Shown: positions 16,799-24,609 of the stretch, in pieces
Layout of the letters: each line of letters starts with the position of its first letter
Numbering within the stretch: position 1 is the first letter of the stretch
The notes under the pieces: model-generated
Databases searched by the model: none
Told to the model about the DNA's origin: nothing
The model's input: only the letters and a program-made list of their open reading frames with translations
Translations under genes and position numbers: made by a program
Source of the DNA: JADYZU01 sp964540965
GTDB taxonomy: Bacteria; Pseudomonadota; Alphaproteobacteria; Rhodobacterales; Rhodobacteraceae
NCBI GenBank assembly: GCA_964540965.1
Contig: CAZIOT010000001.1
Location: 248,001 to 312,000, forward strand
Reading direction: 5' to 3'
DNA length: 64,000 nt

Positions 16799-18271
16799 TC
16801 AGAGGAAAGCCGTTTCCTCGAAGCTACGCAGCTTGCGGCTGTGGATCTTCTCAAGCGGCATGGCGCGCAGCATCTCCATCGCGCGGACGCCGATCATCAT
16901 GTGCCGCGCCACCTGGGTGCGGTAGAAATCGGACGCCATGCCGGGCAGCTTCAACTCTCCATGCAGCGGCTTGTCGCTGACGCAGAGGAGGGTGCCATAG
17001 GGCACGCGAAAGCGGAATCCGTTCGCCGCAATGGTGGCGCTTTCCATGTCCAGCGCGATCGCCCGCGACAGCGACAGCCGGTGCACCGGCCCGGATTGGT
17101 CGCGTAGTTCCCAGTTGCGGTTGTCGATGGTGGCGACGGTGCCGGTGCGCATGATGCGCTTCAGCTCGTAATCCTTCAGCTCGGTGACCTCGGCCACCGC
17201 GTCCTGCAGCGCGATCTGGATTTCGGCCAGCGCCGGGATCGGCACCCAGACCGGCAGGTCGTCATCCAGGACGTGATCCTCGCGCAGATAGGCATGGGCG
17301 AGGACGAAATCGCCCAGCCGCTGCGAATTGCGCAGGCCGGCGCAATGGCCGACCATCAGCCAGGCATGCGGCCGCAAGACGGCGATATGGTCGGTTGCGG
17401 TCTTGGCGTTCGACGGGCCGACGCCGATGTTGACCAGGGTGATGCCGTTCCCGTCCGGCCGCCGCAGGTGATAGCTTGGCATCTGCGGCAGCTTGGCCGG
17501 GATCGGCAGGGCGGCGTCCGCTTCGGTGATCTCGACATTCCCCGGCGCGACAAAGCTGGAATAGCCCGAGTCCGGGTCGGCCAGCACATGGCGGGCATAG
17601 GCCTCGAACTCGTCGACATAGAACTGGTAGTTGGTGAACAGGACGTGGTTCTGGAAATGGTCGGGCAGGGTGGCGGTGTAATGCGCCAGCCGCGACAGCG
17701 AATAATCCACCCGCTGCGCGGTGAAGGGGGCCAGCGGGATTGATCCGTCGGGATACCGCCAATCCTCGCCATTGACGATCTGGTCGTGGGTGGTCACCAG
17801 ATCCGGCACGTCGAACACGTCGCGCAGCGTGAAGTCGAGCGCACCGTCCTGCGGCACCGTCACCGCACCATCGCCCGCCACCGCGAAATGCACCGGCATC
17901 GGCGTGTCCGAGGCGCCGATGAGGACCGGCACCCCGTGGTTGCGCAGCAAAAGTCCGATCTGCTGTTCCAGATAGTTCGCGAACAGCCGCGGCCGGGTGA
18001 TCGTGGTGGAATAGACCCCCGGCCCCGCGACATGACCAAAGGACAGACGCGAATCGGTCAGGGCATGGGTGGCAACCGACAGGCGGATTTCCGGGTAATA
18101 GGCGCGGATGCGCCGCGCGGGGCGCCCGTGGCGCAGCGCCTCGACAAAGCGGTCGCGCAGGAATTCCGCGGCGATGTCATACAGCAGGATCAGCCGCGCC
18201 ACCGCGGCGGCGGCATCGGTAAAGGGTTCCGGCGCCGGAACGGCGGGCGTTTCGATTTCATGGACGGTCAT
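16799..18271 (-). CDS. amn: AMP nucleosidase
   Basis: Hydrolyses AMP to adenine and ribose-5-phosphate, part of purine salvage and control of AMP pools. 490 aa, close to the E. coli enzyme (484). An N-terminal AMN-specific domain (ARRIRAYYPEIRLSV, VAGPGVYSTTITRP) precedes a phosphorylase-like catalytic domain with LVNIGVGPSNAKTATDH, LMVGHCAGLRNSQ and ALDMESATIAANG. The start is the ATG at 18269-18271 giving MTVHEIETP; an upstream extension to 18337 has no homology-like content. It is a single gene; downstream is the divergently read HU leader. Confidence 0.94.
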   Translation of the reverse strand: MTVHEIETPAVPAPEPFTDAAAAVARLILLYDIAAEFLRDRFVEALRHGRPARRIRAYYPEIRLSVATHALTDSRLSFGHVAGPGVYSTTITRPRLFANYLEQQIGLLLRNHGVPVLIGASDTPMPVHFAVAGDGAVTVPQDGALDFTLRDVFDVPDLVTTHDQIVNGEDWRYPDGSIPLAPFTAQRVDYSLSRLAHYTATLPDHFQNHVLFTNYQFYVDEFEAYARHVLADPDSGYSSFVAPGNVEITEADAALPIPAKLPQMPSYHLRRPDGNGITLVNIGVGPSNAKTATDHIAVLRPHAWLMVGHCAGLRNSQRLGDFVLAHAYLREDHVLDDDLPVWVPIPALAEIQIALQDAVAEVTELKDYELKRIMRTGTVATIDNRNWELRDQSGPVHRLSLSRAIALDMESATIAANGFRFRVPYGTLLCVSDKPLHGELKLPGMASDFYRTQVARHMMIGVRAMEMLRAMPLEKIHSRKLRSFEETAFL

Positions 18272-18787
18272 TGCGGCACCGGGGGCGCGGGGGGATATGG
18301 TGGAAAGGTGTGGCCCCTGGGGGCAGGGGAAAAGCATCGGTTTTCATGCGCCATTTGTTCCAGAACCGGTCCCCGGCGCAAGTCCCGCTCCGCGCGCGCC
18401 CTATCTCGAGTGAAAGACTCGGGTTCAAGCGCCCGAGTGAAACTGTCAACTATTTGATCTTGCGGGATTTTTTGGACCGCGGTCTTGACCCGCCTGCAGC
18501 GGGACGCTAGATATCGGTCAAGACAGCCAGCCAGCAAATCGCCAGCCAGCAAGCCACCCCGGCGCGCAACATGCGACCGGGGTTCGCCTTTTCCGGTCGA
18601 CGCCAGCCCGCCACGCATCCCGGCAGCGCCCCAGGTTCATATCCCAGGCAGCCACCCCGATCCGCCGCACGCCAGCCCACCGGAAGGGTCCGCCAGAACG
18701 GAAAAAGCCCGCCGGCACGATGACCGGCGGGTCAGTCAGGAACCGCGGCCGCAAACGGCCGCAGGCACCGGCGGTAAGCGTGAATTC
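18272..18787. other. 516-bp intergenic region between amn and ccrM
   Basis: No gene is supported. Structure is present, however: an inverted pair ACTCGGG (18417-18423) and CCCGAGT (18432-18438); a long-range inverted pair GTCTTGACC (18482-18490) and GGTCAAGAC (18516-18524); and two copies of CCAGCCAGCAA at 18527-18537 and 18542-18552 (15-bp period). CGAGTGAAA also occurs twice, flanking the first inverted pair. The left part should hold the amn promoter; the right end holds the ccrM terminator. Confidence 0.5.
18702..18731 (-). terminator. Rho-independent terminator of ccrM
   Basis: On the minus strand CCCGCCGG, an eight-base loop (TCATCGTG) and CCGGCGGG are followed by CTTTTTC. The stem is perfect over 8 bp and the T-run is good. 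It lies 57 bp past the ccrM stop. Confidence 0.9.
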
Positions 18788-19894
18788 CTAGTGGTCGGGC
18801 CCCATCTCGGCCCGGATCTGCTGGCGCAGAAAGTCGATCGGCACGTTGCGGCCGTCACGGCGGAAGTGCCAATAGGTCCAGCCGTTGCAGGACGGCGCCC
18901 CTTCCAGATGCGCCCCGACCTGATGGATCGATCCGGCAGCGCCATCGGCGACCAGCGTGCCGTCGGCCCGCACCTTGGCGGCCTTGCCGTTGTAGCTGAC
19001 CAGCGTTTCGCCCGGCCGCAACATGCCGCGTTCGACCAGCACGCCAAAGGCAACCCGCGGCTCGGCCCGTTTCGAGCCGGTGATCGCCAGCGCCTCGCGG
19101 TCATATTTGCGCACCCCGGCGATGCGACGTTCGGCGACCTTGCGATAGGCTTCCTCGCGCTCGATGCCGATGAAGTCGCGGCCCAGCATCCGTGCCACGG
19201 CGCCGGTGGTGCCGGTGCCAAAGAACGGATCCAGCACCACATCACCGGGGTTGGTGGTGCCCACCAAGAGCCGGTGCAACAGCGCCTCGGGCTTTTGCGT
19301 CGGATGCGCCTTGTCGCCGTGGTCGTCCTTGATCCGTTCGTGCCCGGTGCAAAGCGGGATGGTCCAGTCCGAGCGCATCTGGATGCCCTCGTTCAGCGCC
19401 TTCAGCGCCTCGTAGTTGAAGGTGTATTTCGCGCCTTCGGATTTCGACGCCCAGATCAGCGTCTCATGCGCGTTGGTCAGGCGCTTGCCGCGGAAATTCG
19501 GCATCGGGTTCGACTTGCGCCAGACCACGTCGTTGAGGATCCAGAACCGCTGGTTCTGCAGCTCGGCGCCCAGGCGGAAGATGTTGTGGTAACTGCCGAT
19601 CACCCAGATCGCGCCATTCGGCTTGAGCAGCCGCTTTGCGGCCGCCAGCCAGTCGCGGGTGAAACGGTCGTAGGCCTCGAAACTCGCGAACTGGTCCCAG
19701 GCGTCGTCCACCGCATCGACGCGGGAATTGTCCGGGCGGTGGAGATCGCCGCGCAATTGCAGGTTGTATGGCGGGTCCGCGAAGATCAGGTCAACCGAGG
19801 CTTCGGGCAGCGAGGCCATCACCTCGATGCAATCGCCCGCAAGGATACTGTTGAGGGGAAGCGCCGTCGCGCCCCCGTTCTTCGTGACCGTCAT
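18788..19894 (-). CDS. ccrM: cell-cycle-regulated adenine-N6 DNA methyltransferase (GANTC)
   Basis: CcrM-type beta-class DNA methyltransferase, 368 aa (Caulobacter CcrM 358), expected to methylate adenine in GANTC. The catalytic motif DPPYNLQ (about residue 40) precedes the SAM-binding FGTGTTG (about 213), the beta-class order. Target-domain features such as WRKSNPMPNFRGKRL, HPTQKPEALLHRL and the C-terminal extension (GSIHQVGAHLEG, then APSCNGWTYWHF) are typical of CcrM. The start at 19894 follows AAGGG; an extension to 19942 is possible but unlikely. Three GANTC sites lie within 90 bp upstream, pointing to control by its own methylation as in Caulobacter. Divergence from rnhB is not the case: both read leftward. 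Confidence 0.95.
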   Translation of the reverse strand: MTVTKNGGATALPLNSILAGDCIEVMASLPEASVDLIFADPPYNLQLRGDLHRPDNSRVDAVDDAWDQFASFEAYDRFTRDWLAAAKRLLKPNGAIWVIGSYHNIFRLGAELQNQRFWILNDVVWRKSNPMPNFRGKRLTNAHETLIWASKSEGAKYTFNYEALKALNEGIQMRSDWTIPLCTGHERIKDDHGDKAHPTQKPEALLHRLLVGTTNPGDVVLDPFFGTGTTGAVARMLGRDFIGIEREEAYRKVAERRIAGVRKYDREALAITGSKRAEPRVAFGVLVERGMLRPGETLVSYNGKAAKVRADGTLVADGAAGSIHQVGAHLEGAPSCNGWTYWHFRRDGRNVPIDFLRQQIRAEMGPDH

Positions 19895-19945
19895 CGCACT
19901 GCCCTTGTCCCGTGGCGTTTGCCGCCTTGTGGTTGAGCACAAGAT

Positions 19946-19984
19946 GAGTCAGGGGCGATTCGCTGTCAAAAACTTTTTTGAATC
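19946..19984. promoter_or_regulatory. cluster of three GANTC sites upstream of ccrM
   Basis: GAGTC (19946-19950), GATTC (19957-19961) and GAATC (19980-19984) lie 52-90 bases upstream of the ccrM start. GANTC is the CcrM target, and its average spacing in DNA of this composition should be some hundreds of bases. In Caulobacter, methylation of leader GANTC sites lowers ccrM transcription, so an autoregulatory region is the natural reading. The last site overlaps the end of rnhB. Confidence 0.6.
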
Positions 19985-20615
19985 AACTACTTACGGAAAT
20001 GCCTTGGCACAATATCTTGTGCACCGGCCCGAAGGAACGTCTATGATGTGGGGTCACACCAAGATTTAGAAGCGCCTCTCTGTGACCTTTTGTCGGGTAA
20101 CCGGCATTGGCCTCCCAGCCGTAACCGGGGAATTGTTGCGCCAAATCCACCATGATGCGGTCGCGCATCACCTTGGCCACGATCGAGGCCGCGGCGATCG
20201 ACAGGGACAGCGCATCACCGCCGATCAGCGCTTCTGCCGGCAGGGTCAGGCCACGCGGCAGCAGGTTGCCGTCGATCAGGGCGAAATCCGCCGGGGCGGG
20301 CAGGGCGGCAAGGGCGCGTTCCATGGCCAGATGGCTGGCCCGCAGGATGTTCAGCGTGTCGATCTCGGCCACGCTGGCGATGCCGGTGCCGACCGTGGCG
20401 CAGGACAGGATCGCCGCAAAGGCGCGGTCGCGGCCCGGCGCCGACATCTTCTTGCTGTCGTTCAGGCCGGGCGGGATGCGGGCGGGGTCAAGGATCACCG
20501 CCGCCGCCACCACCGGCCCGGCCAGCGGGCCGCGCCCGGCCTCGTCCACGCCGGCGATGCGGCCATGGCCACGGGCGGCGGCGGCGGTTTCATGGGCATA
20601 ATCGGGAAGGGTCAT
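19983..20615 (-). CDS. rnhB: ribonuclease HII
   Basis: Removes RNA from RNA/DNA hybrids and single ribonucleotides from DNA. 210 aa. The active-site block GVDEAGRGPLAGP (D24, E25) is intact, with NDSKKMS, ALIDGNLLP (third acidic residue) and SIAAASIVAKVMRDRIM completing the DEDD set. The C-terminus YPTKGHREALLNLGVTPHHRRSF is also standard. The start at 20615 gives the normal N-terminus; longer versions run through a hairpin-rich stretch. The ccrM gene follows downstream on the same strand, and the rnhB 3' end abuts the ccrM control region. Confidence 0.96.
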   Translation of the reverse strand: MTLPDYAHETAAAARGHGRIAGVDEAGRGPLAGPVVAAAVILDPARIPPGLNDSKKMSAPGRDRAFAAILSCATVGTGIASVAEIDTLNILRASHLAMERALAALPAPADFALIDGNLLPRGLTLPAEALIGGDALSLSIAAASIVAKVMRDRIMVDLAQQFPGYGWEANAGYPTKGHREALLNLGVTPHHRRSFGPVHKILCQGISVSS

Positions 20616-20642
20616 GCCGGCCTTCTTGCCAGCAAAGAAAAC

Positions 20643-20676
20643 GGGGCGGAAGGCCCGTGTCCTGGCCTTCCGCCCC
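20643..20676 (-). terminator. very strong hairpin upstream of rnhB
   Basis: GGGGCGGAAGGCC (20643-20655) and GGCCTTCCGCCCC (20664-20676) form a perfect 13-bp stem with an 8-base loop. On the minus strand it is followed by GTTTTCTTTG, so it looks like an intrinsic terminator pointing left, yet no gene is recognised to its right on that strand. It may end a small RNA or attenuate rnhB. Confidence 0.7.
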
Positions 20677-20800
20677 GGCAGGCCCCCGGACTGGGGCGAT
20701 TCGGGGGCCTTCTGCTCGACCGTTCCGGCCGATCCCCTGACGTGTCGGGGCTTGCGGTGACCATCACGCCGCCTTTCGCAGTCAGGCAATAACGCCGCCG
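20643..20800 (-). ncRNA. candidate small structured RNA or rnhB leader
   Basis: Read leftward, this interval has CCCC-GGGG pairing around GACACGTCA (20735-20751), then a GGCCCCCGA/TCCGGGGGCC stem (20683-20711), then the terminator-like hairpin at 20643-20676 with its T-rich tail. No protein family fits the short frames here. A discrete RNA or a structured rnhB 5' leader would both explain it. This is inferred only from base pairing; 5' end and promoter are not identified. Confidence 0.3.
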
Positions 20801-20872
20801 GGCTATCGGCTGGCCCATGCGCCGGCGCGGTTGGTTATTGAATATCACCCCCGGCTCGTGCCTTGTGGCCGC

Positions 20873-21157
20873 ATGATGACGCGCGCAGCCCTTGCCCTAG
20901 CCCTTCTTGCCCTGTCCGCCGCGGCGGCGAATGCCGCCTGCTATGCCGACTACAAGGCCAAGAAGGATGACCCCCTTCAGCTTCAATATGGCGTGGCCGA
21001 GATTTATGGGGATTGCACAACCGATCAGGCCTATGCGGAACTGGAACCGCGGCTGGCCACGGACGGCTGGCAATTGCTCGAGGTCGTCGGCACCTTCGAC
21101 GATTCGGGGCTCGAGGGGAGACGCGAGAGTGCAGGCGAATATTTCCTCCGCTATTGA
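20873..21157 (+). CDS. small exported protein, conserved-looking, function unknown
   Basis: 94-aa protein. The signal peptide (ALALALLALSAAAANA) is cut before ACYADYKAKKDD. The mature 70 residues carry two cysteines (CYADY and GDCTTDQ) that could form one disulphide, and end in GEYFLRY. Starts at 20873 or 20876 (two adjacent ATGs). Its 3' end overlaps by 29 nt the start of the membrane-bound winged-helix gene, so the two are very probably co-translated and functionally linked: an exported partner beside a membrane sensor. I recognise the type from roseobacter genomes as a hypothetical protein but no function is known to me. Confidence 0.75.
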   Translation: MMTRAALALALLALSAAAANAACYADYKAKKDDPLQLQYGVAEIYGDCTTDQAYAELEPRLATDGWQLLEVVGTFDDSGLEGRRESAGEYFLRY

Positions 21158-21830
21158 GGCGCGGCAGGTCGGCAACCGGGTGGTGATCGGCGGCATTGCC
21201 GCCATCGTCGCCATCCTTGCCGGGGCCGGCATCCTGCTTCTGGTCTATCTGCCCGATGCCAATGCCTTCAACGAACGGGTCGAACGGCTGTTCGTGGAAA
21301 ACGACCTGACCAGCCGGGCCGAGATCTCGCTTCTTGAAATCCTCGCCCAGTCCGGCACCCAGTTCGAGGCGGTGTTCTCCTCCTACCGCCTGATCATCTT
21401 CGTGCTGCTGGTGCTGGCGACCGCGATGATGATCGCCGCCGTCGCCTTTCTGGTCATGCTGATCGCGATGAACCGGCGGATGGGCCAGATCGAGAAGAAG
21501 GGAATCGAGGTCAACTCCCTGCTTATCAGTCGCGACCAGAACACGGTTTACCTGAACAATTTCGAATTCAAGCTGACCGAGGCCGCGATCGAGACCCTTG
21601 CTGTGCTGGCCGAGGCGCGGATGGATGACGAGGTTCTGTCGGGGGCCGAGATCGAGGCGGTGATTTCCGGCCGCAACGCCGTGGATTGCGACGAGGCGGC
21701 GGGCGCCACCCGGATCAAGCGGCTGCGCGACACGTTGGGCAACCAGATGGTCAGCGAACTCTTGGTCAAGAACATCGCCCGGCGCGGCTACATGCTGGCC
21801 ATCGACAAGAGCGTGATCCGCATGGTCTGA
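21129..21830 (+). CDS. membrane-anchored winged-helix regulator (inverted ToxR-like layout)
   Basis: 233-aa protein. Residues about 18-41 and 87-114 are strong membrane helices, enclosing a loop of about 45 residues (42-86) that should be periplasmic. The cytoplasmic C-terminal third (about 136-228) reads like an OmpR/PhoB-type winged helix: strands in DQNTVYLNNFEFKLT, helices in AAIETLAVLAEA and GAEIEAVI, a recognition-helix-like TRIKRLRDTLGNQMV, and a wing NIARRGYMLAI. The GTG start at 21129 has GAGGGGAG eight bases upstream, and it overlaps the preceding gene by 29 nt. Classical ToxR/CadC proteins have the DNA-binding domain at the N-terminus; here it is C-terminal after two helices. The domain call is by eye and needs a profile search. 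Confidence 0.7.
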   Translation: MQANISSAIEARQVGNRVVIGGIAAIVAILAGAGILLLVYLPDANAFNERVERLFVENDLTSRAEISLLEILAQSGTQFEAVFSSYRLIIFVLLVLATAMMIAAVAFLVMLIAMNRRMGQIEKKGIEVNSLLISRDQNTVYLNNFEFKLTEAAIETLAVLAEARMDDEVLSGAEIEAVISGRNAVDCDEAAGATRIKRLRDTLGNQMVSELLVKNIARRGYMLAIDKSVIRMV

Positions 21831-21926
21831 CCATTCTGCTCAATCACGCGCAGACATTTGATCGAAAATGATTGCCTGACGGCCTGTTGGCTGCTAGCCT
21901 TTGCCGGCAAGCGAAAGGGGGGCGCC

Positions 21927-22835
21927 ATGGCGACAGCGGCGATCATCGGCTCGGGGCATATCGGCACAGACCTTCTGGTCAAGATCCTGCGGCGCAAGGG
22001 GCCGCTCGATATCGCGGCCTTTGTCGGCATCGACCCGGATTCCGAAGGGCTGGCCTTTGCCCGGCGGCAGGGGGTGCAGGCGATCAGCACCGGCATCCGC
22101 GGCCTGACCGACCTGCCCGATTTCGACAGCATCGACGTGGTGTTCGACGCCACCAGCGCCGGCGCCCATCGCGCCAATCTGGCGGCGCTCAAGGGCAGCC
22201 GCGCCCGCGTCGTCGACATGACCCCCGCCGCCGTCGGCCCGTTCGTGGTGCCGCCGGTGAACCTGAATGCCCATACCGGGGCGCCCGTGGTCAACATGGT
22301 CACATGCGGCGGTCAGGCGACGGTGCCCATCGTCGCCGCGATCAGCCGGGTGGCGCCGGTCGCCTATGCCGAGATTGTCGCGACCATCGCCTCGAAATCG
22401 GCCGGGCCGGGGACGCGGGCCAATATCGACGAATTCACCGTGACGACCGCGCGGGCGCTGGAATCGGTCGGCGGCGCTGCCCGCGGCAAGGCGATCATCA
22501 TCCTGAACCCGGCCGAGCCGCCCCTGATGATGCGCGACACCGTGCTGTGCCTGTGCGCCGCCGCCGATCCGCAGGCGATCCGCGATTCGGTCGGTGCCAT
22601 GGTCGCCGCGGTGCAGTCCTATGTCCCCGGCTATCGCCTGAAACAGGCGGTGCAGGTCGAAGAGGTGCCGGCCGGCCTGTGGCCCGGCGCACCTGCCGGG
22701 ATGAAAGTGTCGGTCTTTCTCGAAATCGAGGGCGCCGGCCATCACCTGCCGGCCTATGCCGGCAACCTTGACATCATGACTTCGGCGGCGCTGCGCACGG
22801 CCGAGGTCATGGTCGGCGAACCGGCGGGGGTATGA
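21927..22835 (+). CDS. mhpF: acetaldehyde dehydrogenase (acylating), MhpF/DmpF type
   Basis: Converts acetaldehyde, NAD+ and CoA to acetyl-CoA, normally channelled from the partner aldolase. 302 aa. The Rossmann motif IIGSGHIGTDL starts at residue 6, the catalytic cysteine is C127 in VTCGGQATVP, and IASKSAGPGTRANIDEFT and NPAEPPLMMRDTV are diagnostic. The ATG is preceded by AAAGGGGGG. The stop overlaps the aldolase start by 4 nt (22832-22835), as expected for the two-subunit complex. No meta-cleavage dioxygenase or hydratase gene lies nearby, so the upstream pathway is not visible here. Confidence 0.95.
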   Translation: MATAAIIGSGHIGTDLLVKILRRKGPLDIAAFVGIDPDSEGLAFARRQGVQAISTGIRGLTDLPDFDSIDVVFDATSAGAHRANLAALKGSRARVVDMTPAAVGPFVVPPVNLNAHTGAPVVNMVTCGGQATVPIVAAISRVAPVAYAEIVATIASKSAGPGTRANIDEFTVTTARALESVGGAARGKAIIILNPAEPPLMMRDTVLCLCAAADPQAIRDSVGAMVAAVQSYVPGYRLKQAVQVEEVPAGLWPGAPAGMKVSVFLEIEGAGHHLPAYAGNLDIMTSAALRTAEVMVGEPAGV

Positions 22836-23845
22836 CCATGGGCCGCAGGATCTATGTCCAGGACGTGACCTTGCGTGACGGGATGCACGCCATCCGTCAC
22901 CGCTATGACCTTGGCCATGTGCGCGAGATCGCGCAGGCGCTGGATGCCGCCGGCGTCGATGCCATCGAGGTCGCGCATGGCGACGGCCTTGCCGGGTCGT
23001 CCTTCACCTATGGTTTTGGCCTGCATACCGACGAGGCATGGATCGCCGAGGCGGCGAAGGCGTGCAAGCGCGCCGTGCTGACCACCCTTCTGATCCCCGG
23101 CATCGGCACGCTTGAGGATCTGCGCCGCGCTGCCGATCTGGGCGTCCGCTCGGTCCGGGTCGCGTCGCATTGCACCGAGGCCGACGTGACCGCCCAGCAT
23201 ATCGCCGCGGCCAGGGAGATGGGGCTGGACGTGTCGGGGTTCCTGATGATGAACCACATGTCGCCGCCCGAAAAGGTCGCCGAACAGGCGCGGCTGATGG
23301 AAAGCTATGGCGCGGCCTGCGTCTATATCACCGACAGCGCCGGCGCCCTGCGCATGAACGGTGTGCGCGACCGGGTGCGCGCCTATCGCGCCGCGCTGCG
23401 CCCCGACACGCAGATCGGCATCCATGCCCATGAAAACCTGTCGCTGGGCGTGGCCAATTCGATGGCCGCGCTCGAGGAAGGCGCCTATCGCGTCGATGCG
23501 TCCCTGACCGGGATGGGCGCCGGGGCCGGGAACTGCCCGCTCGAGGCGCTGATCGCCGCCATCGAGGGCGCGGGGTTTGAGCATGGCTGCGACCTTGGCG
23601 CGCTGATGGACGCCGCCGAGGATCTGGTGCGTCCGTTGCAGGAACGCCCGGTGCGGGTCGACCGCGAGACGCTGTCCATCGGCTATGCCGGGGTCTATTC
23701 CAGCTTTCTGCGCCATGCCGAACGCGCCGGCGCCGAACACGGCGTCACCCCGCGCGCCATCCTGATCGAGGCCGGACGGCGCAAGCTGGTCGGCGGGCAA
23801 GAGGACATGCTGACCGACATCGCGCTGGATCTGGCGGCGAAATGA
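22832..23845 (+). CDS. mhpE: 4-hydroxy-2-oxovalerate aldolase, MhpE/DmpG type
   Basis: Metal-dependent class II aldolase splitting 4-hydroxy-2-oxoacids to pyruvate and an aldehyde. 337 aa. The HMGL-like TIM barrel opens with VQDVTLRDGMHAI (catalytic Arg and metal Asp), has EVAHGDGLAGSS, and the metal-binding HAHENLSLGVANS. The C-terminal DmpG communication domain follows, including GYAGVYSSFLRHAERA, which is specific to this family and contacts the dehydrogenase partner. It is coupled to mhpF (4-nt overlap) and to a short-chain dehydrogenase gene (4-nt overlap at 23842-23845). Confidence 0.95.
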   Translation: MTMGRRIYVQDVTLRDGMHAIRHRYDLGHVREIAQALDAAGVDAIEVAHGDGLAGSSFTYGFGLHTDEAWIAEAAKACKRAVLTTLLIPGIGTLEDLRRAADLGVRSVRVASHCTEADVTAQHIAAAREMGLDVSGFLMMNHMSPPEKVAEQARLMESYGAACVYITDSAGALRMNGVRDRVRAYRAALRPDTQIGIHAHENLSLGVANSMAALEEGAYRVDASLTGMGAGAGNCPLEALIAAIEGAGFEHGCDLGALMDAAEDLVRPLQERPVRVDRETLSIGYAGVYSSFLRHAERAGAEHGVTPRAILIEAGRRKLVGGQEDMLTDIALDLAAK

Positions 23846-24567
23846 CGGGCTGCCTGATCGTCACCGGCGCTTCGCGCGGCATCGGCGCCGCCTGCGCCGT
23901 GCGCGCCGCGCGCGACGGCTGGGACGTGGTGGTGAACTATGCCCGCGACCGGACGGCGGCGGATGCGCTAGTGGCGGCGATCACCGCCGCAGGCGGTCGT
24001 GCCCTCGCGGTGGCCGCCGATGTGGCCGACGAGGCCGCCGTGACAGCCCTGTTCGATGCGGCCGAAGCCGCCTTTGGCCCGGTCCGAGGTGTGATCGCCA
24101 ATGCCGGCGTCATCGGCGCCAAGGCCGCTTTCCCTGATATCGACCTTGCCCGCTGGGACCGCATCCTGTCGACCAATGCCACCGGCGCCTTCCTCACCTT
24201 GCGCGAATCGGTGCGGCGGATGGAGCGGGGCGCCATAGTCGTCATGTCGTCGATGGCCGCACCCCTGGGCGGCGCGGGCGAGGTGGTGGATTATGCGGCG
24301 TCGAAGGGCGCCGTCGAATCCATGGTTCTGGGTCTCGCGCGAGAGGTCGCGCCCCGGGGCATCCGCGTCAACGCCATCCGCCCCGGCCTGATCGACACCG
24401 ACATGCAGACGGCCATCGACCCCGAAAGGCTGGCGCGTCTGGCCGCGACCGTGCCCATGGGCCGCCCCGGCACGGCCGCCGAAGTGGCCGAGGCGGCGGT
24501 CTGGTTGCTGTCGGATGCGGCAAGCTATGTCACCGGCGCGATCCTGCCGGTGAGTGGCGGGCGGTAG
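23842..24567 (+). CDS. short-chain dehydrogenase/reductase (FabG-like)
   Basis: Classical SDR, 241 aa. NAD(P) motif TGASRGIGAA at residues 8-17, NAGVIG about 90, catalytic Ser in VVMSSMA and YAASKGA (Tyr and Lys) about 152-158, and the closing ILPVSGGR. The ARDR segment after the second strand suggests NADP preference. It is third in the mhpF-mhpE operon, so it may oxidise or reduce the 4-hydroxy or 2-oxo precursor of the aldolase substrate; a plain FabG role is less likely given the context. Confidence 0.88.
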   Translation: MTGCLIVTGASRGIGAACAVRAARDGWDVVVNYARDRTAADALVAAITAAGGRALAVAADVADEAAVTALFDAAEAAFGPVRGVIANAGVIGAKAAFPDIDLARWDRILSTNATGAFLTLRESVRRMERGAIVVMSSMAAPLGGAGEVVDYAASKGAVESMVLGLAREVAPRGIRVNAIRPGLIDTDMQTAIDPERLARLAATVPMGRPGTAAEVAEAAVWLLSDAASYVTGAILPVSGGR

Positions 24568-24578
24568 GCGGGGTTAGC

Positions 24579-24596
24579 GGTGGGCGATTGCCCACC
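24579..24596. repeat. REP-like hairpin (GGTGGGC ... GCCCACC)
   Basis: GGTGGGC and GCCCACC flank a GATT loop, followed by CTACGGGA. The unit GGGTGGGC...GCCCACCCTAC resembles a dispersed intergenic repeat that I recall from many proteobacterial genomes. It sits in the 42-bp gap between convergent genes (SDR and msrA) and can also act as a terminator. Confidence 0.5.
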
Positions 24597-24609
24597 CTAC
24601 GGGACTGGG

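Noticed and set aside
18518..18754. Small leftward frame between amn and ccrM
   Set aside because: It runs through the ccrM terminator and the CCAGCCAGCAA repeats, and its translation is Arg/Trp/Gly-rich noise.
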